Source: Halomicrococcus gelatinilyticus (lineage in GTDB: Archaea; Halobacteriota; Halobacteria; Halobacteriales; Haladaptataceae). From it: DNA of 64,000 nt. The notes under the pieces are model-generated. The model had not been told where the DNA came from. It did not search any database and saw nothing but the letters and a program-made list of their open reading frames with translations. Numbering within the stretch: position 1 is the stretch's first letter; every line of letters begins with the position of its first letter. Made by a program: the position numbers and the translations under genes. Positions 62,577-64,000 of the stretch are shown in pieces. The stretch covers positions 558,001 through 622,000 of the forward strand of contig CP100465.1 in assembly GCA_024227995.1 (NCBI GenBank), given 5' to 3'.

Positions 62577-63704
62577 ATGTCGAATACAAGCAACGTAACT
62601 CGGTGGCGAAACGGCGCGCGGGAGCGATTCGTCGCCGCGCGCGAGTTCGTCGCGACGACCGAGACGGACGCGCTCGTGACGGCCACCGTCGGAATCCTGG
62701 GGCTGGTGGGAGCATTCGTCGGGTTCGTCCTGACCTCCCCGTACACGTCGGTCGCCGTGGGCGTGTTCCTCGTCTCGGTCGTCTACGGCTGGCTCCGTCA
62801 CCAGGAACTGACCGCCCGCTGGGTGACGCTCGCGATGACGGTGTCGACGAGCCTGATACTGGCGCTGATACTGGTGTTCATCGTCCTGGAGGCGTGGCCC
62901 GCACTCCAGTACGAGAGCGCCGAGGTGTTCGGAATCTCCGTCCCCGGCCTGCGAGCGTTCACCGACCCGAACTGGCGGCCGGCGTCCAATCCGAAACGGT
63001 TCTCGATGCTCCCGATGATCCACGGGACGGTCCTCGTGACGGTCATCGCGACGCTGGTCGCGGGACCGCTCGGCGTGGCGGCCGCGCTGTTCCTCAGCGA
63101 GATCGCCCCGCCCGTCGTGCGCGAGTTCGTCAAACCCGGCGTCGAGATCCTCGCCGGCATCCCGTCGATCGTCTACGGGTTCCTCGGCTTCGTCGTTCTC
63201 GGCCCGTGGGTCAGCGACCGATTCGACATCGTCGGGCAGGGGACGTACCTCTTCGTCGGAATCGTCGTCGGCCTGATGGCGCTCCCGACGGTGGTCTCGG
63301 TCGCCGAGGACGCCATCAACAGCGTTCCGGAGTCGATGAAGAGCGGATCGCTCGCGATGGGGACGACCGACTGGCAGACGATGACGGCGATCACCATCCC
63401 GGCCGCCTTCTCGGGCATCTCCGCCGCCGTCCTGCTCGGCGTCGGCCGCGCGATCGGCGAGACGATGGCCGCGACGGTGATGCTCCGCAACCAGCCGGAG
63501 ATCGCCGAGCCCCTGTACAACGTCTTCTATGGGTTCGAGACGCTCACGTCGGTCATCGCGAACAAGTACGGTTCGGCGACCGGAACGCAGGAGAGTTCGC
63601 TGTTCGTCGCCGGCATCATCCTGTTCGTGTCGGTTCTACTGTTGAGCATCGGTTCCCAGATGATCGAGGCGCACATGCACAGGAAACTGGGAGGGAACGA
63701 GTGA
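62577..63704 (+). CDS. pstC: Phosphate ABC transporter permease PstC
   Basis: 375 residues with about eight helices. A hydrophilic N-terminus precedes TM1; VLVTVIATLVAGPLGVAAALFLSEIAPP and the cytoplasmic EAA-type loop in NSVPESMKSGSLAMGTTDWQTM, followed by IPAAFSGISAAVLLGVGRAIGETMAATVML, are diagnostic. It forms the channel with PstA. It overlaps pstA by one base. Confidence 0.95.
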   Translation: MSNTSNVTRWRNGARERFVAAREFVATTETDALVTATVGILGLVGAFVGFVLTSPYTSVAVGVFLVSVVYGWLRHQELTARWVTLAMTVSTSLILALILVFIVLEAWPALQYESAEVFGISVPGLRAFTDPNWRPASNPKRFSMLPMIHGTVLVTVIATLVAGPLGVAAALFLSEIAPPVVREFVKPGVEILAGIPSIVYGFLGFVVLGPWVSDRFDIVGQGTYLFVGIVVGLMALPTVVSVAEDAINSVPESMKSGSLAMGTTDWQTMTAITIPAAFSGISAAVLLGVGRAIGETMAATVMLRNQPEIAEPLYNVFYGFETLTSVIANKYGSATGTQESSLFVAGIILFVSVLLLSIGSQMIEAHMHRKLGGNE

Positions 63705-64000
63705 TGTCGGGCAGTACCGACACCGGCGTCGTCCGCGAGGACGCGACTGCAGTGGAGTCGGCCGCGGCGGCGATGGTCGGCCTCTCGGCCGTGCTGTTCG
63801 TGCTCGCGCTGGCGGCCCAGTTCGACGTCGTCTCGGTCACCGGCGAACTGGCCGGGTTCTCGACGATCGCGGTGCTCGGCGGTCTCCTGCTGGCGATCGG
63901 CCTGGCGGTCGTCGCGTTCGGCGTCGGGTCGCGACTCGGTTACGTCGCGACCGACCCGAGCCCGTCCGCCGGACTCGTCGCCGCGACGCTGTTCACCGGC
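63704..64000 (+). CDS. pstA: Phosphate ABC transporter permease PstA (5' part only)
   Basis: The window ends inside this gene after 99 residues. Visible: a hydrophilic start (MSGSTDTGVVREDATAVESA) and two or three hydrophobic segments (AMVGLSAVLFVLALAAQF, FSTIAVLGGLLLAIGLAVVAF). The assignment rests mainly on position after pstC. It overlaps pstC by one base (ATG 63704 in TGATG); GTG 63701 is an alternative start. Confidence 0.8.
   Translation, partial: MSGSTDTGVVREDATAVESAAAAMVGLSAVLFVLALAAQFDVVSVTGELAGFSTIAVLGGLLLAIGLAVVAFGVGSRLGYVATDPSPSAGLVAATLFTG

Overview
The window is a gene-dense chromosomal segment of a halophilic archaeon (class Halobacteria). Signs of this are the very high G+C, proteins rich in Asp and Glu, many starts with an A/T-rich TATA-like box about 25-30 bases upstream and no Shine-Dalgarno sequence (leaderless transcripts), Tat-type signal peptides, TrmB-, Lrp- and Bat-type regulators, and many small haloarchaeal zinc-finger and DUF proteins. 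The sequence alone does not fix the genus.

Layout. 1-1074: end of a bactofilin-like polymer-forming protein. 1252-5636: Fix-type electron-transfer operon (EtfB, EtfA with a long acidic N-terminal extension, a fused FixC-FixX oxidoreductase, a small acidic protein). 5764-10364: DUF2267 protein, small conserved proteins, BioD-like ATPase, metallo-beta-lactamase (MBL) hydrolase, Lrp regulator, EamA exporter, METTL5-like methyltransferase. 10365-14200: rhomboid protease, orphan oxyanion-binding protein, Bat-type HTH regulator. 14258-18335: large acidic coiled-coil protein, BNR-repeat protein, small winged-helix protein. 18515-25910: FAD amine-oxidase-like enzyme, DgcN-DgcA pair for D-glutamate metabolism, aspartoacylase-like enzyme, degenerate threonyl-tRNA synthetase paralogue with an editing domain, cupin. 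25920-29192: VOC protein, isocitrate dehydrogenase, secreted protein ending in a long Glu-Thr-Thr-Pro-Ala repeat.

29513-32696 is the odd part. A tRNA-Leu(UAA) is followed 113 bases later by an imperfect copy of its own 3' end. Beyond that lie a frameshifted zinc-ribbon gene, a 5'-deleted and frameshifted PutP-type symporter, an ORF with no start codon, and a frameshifted membrane protein. They alternate with an intact JAMM (desampylase-type) gene and an intact 50-residue membrane protein. I saw no comparable lesions elsewhere in the window.

32727-43222: medium-chain dehydrogenase, His-rich MoaB, TrmB regulator, thioredoxin-domain SSP411 protein, RND/MMPL transporter, PdxS, zinc-finger protein, GatB. 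43362-49757: MATE exporter, radical-SAM/HhH protein, TRAM RNA-binding protein, small DUF proteins, winged-helix and Lrp regulators. 49958-55714: MBL hydrolase coupled to a divergent adenine-deaminase-like amidohydrolase, acylphosphatase, membrane protein, Ogg1-type DNA glycosylase, DUF555 protein. 55843-61093: SDR enzyme, two sodium-dependent (SLC6-type) transporters, an HTH-GNAT fusion. 61292-64000: start of a phosphate-uptake operon pstS-pstC-pstA, cut by the window edge.
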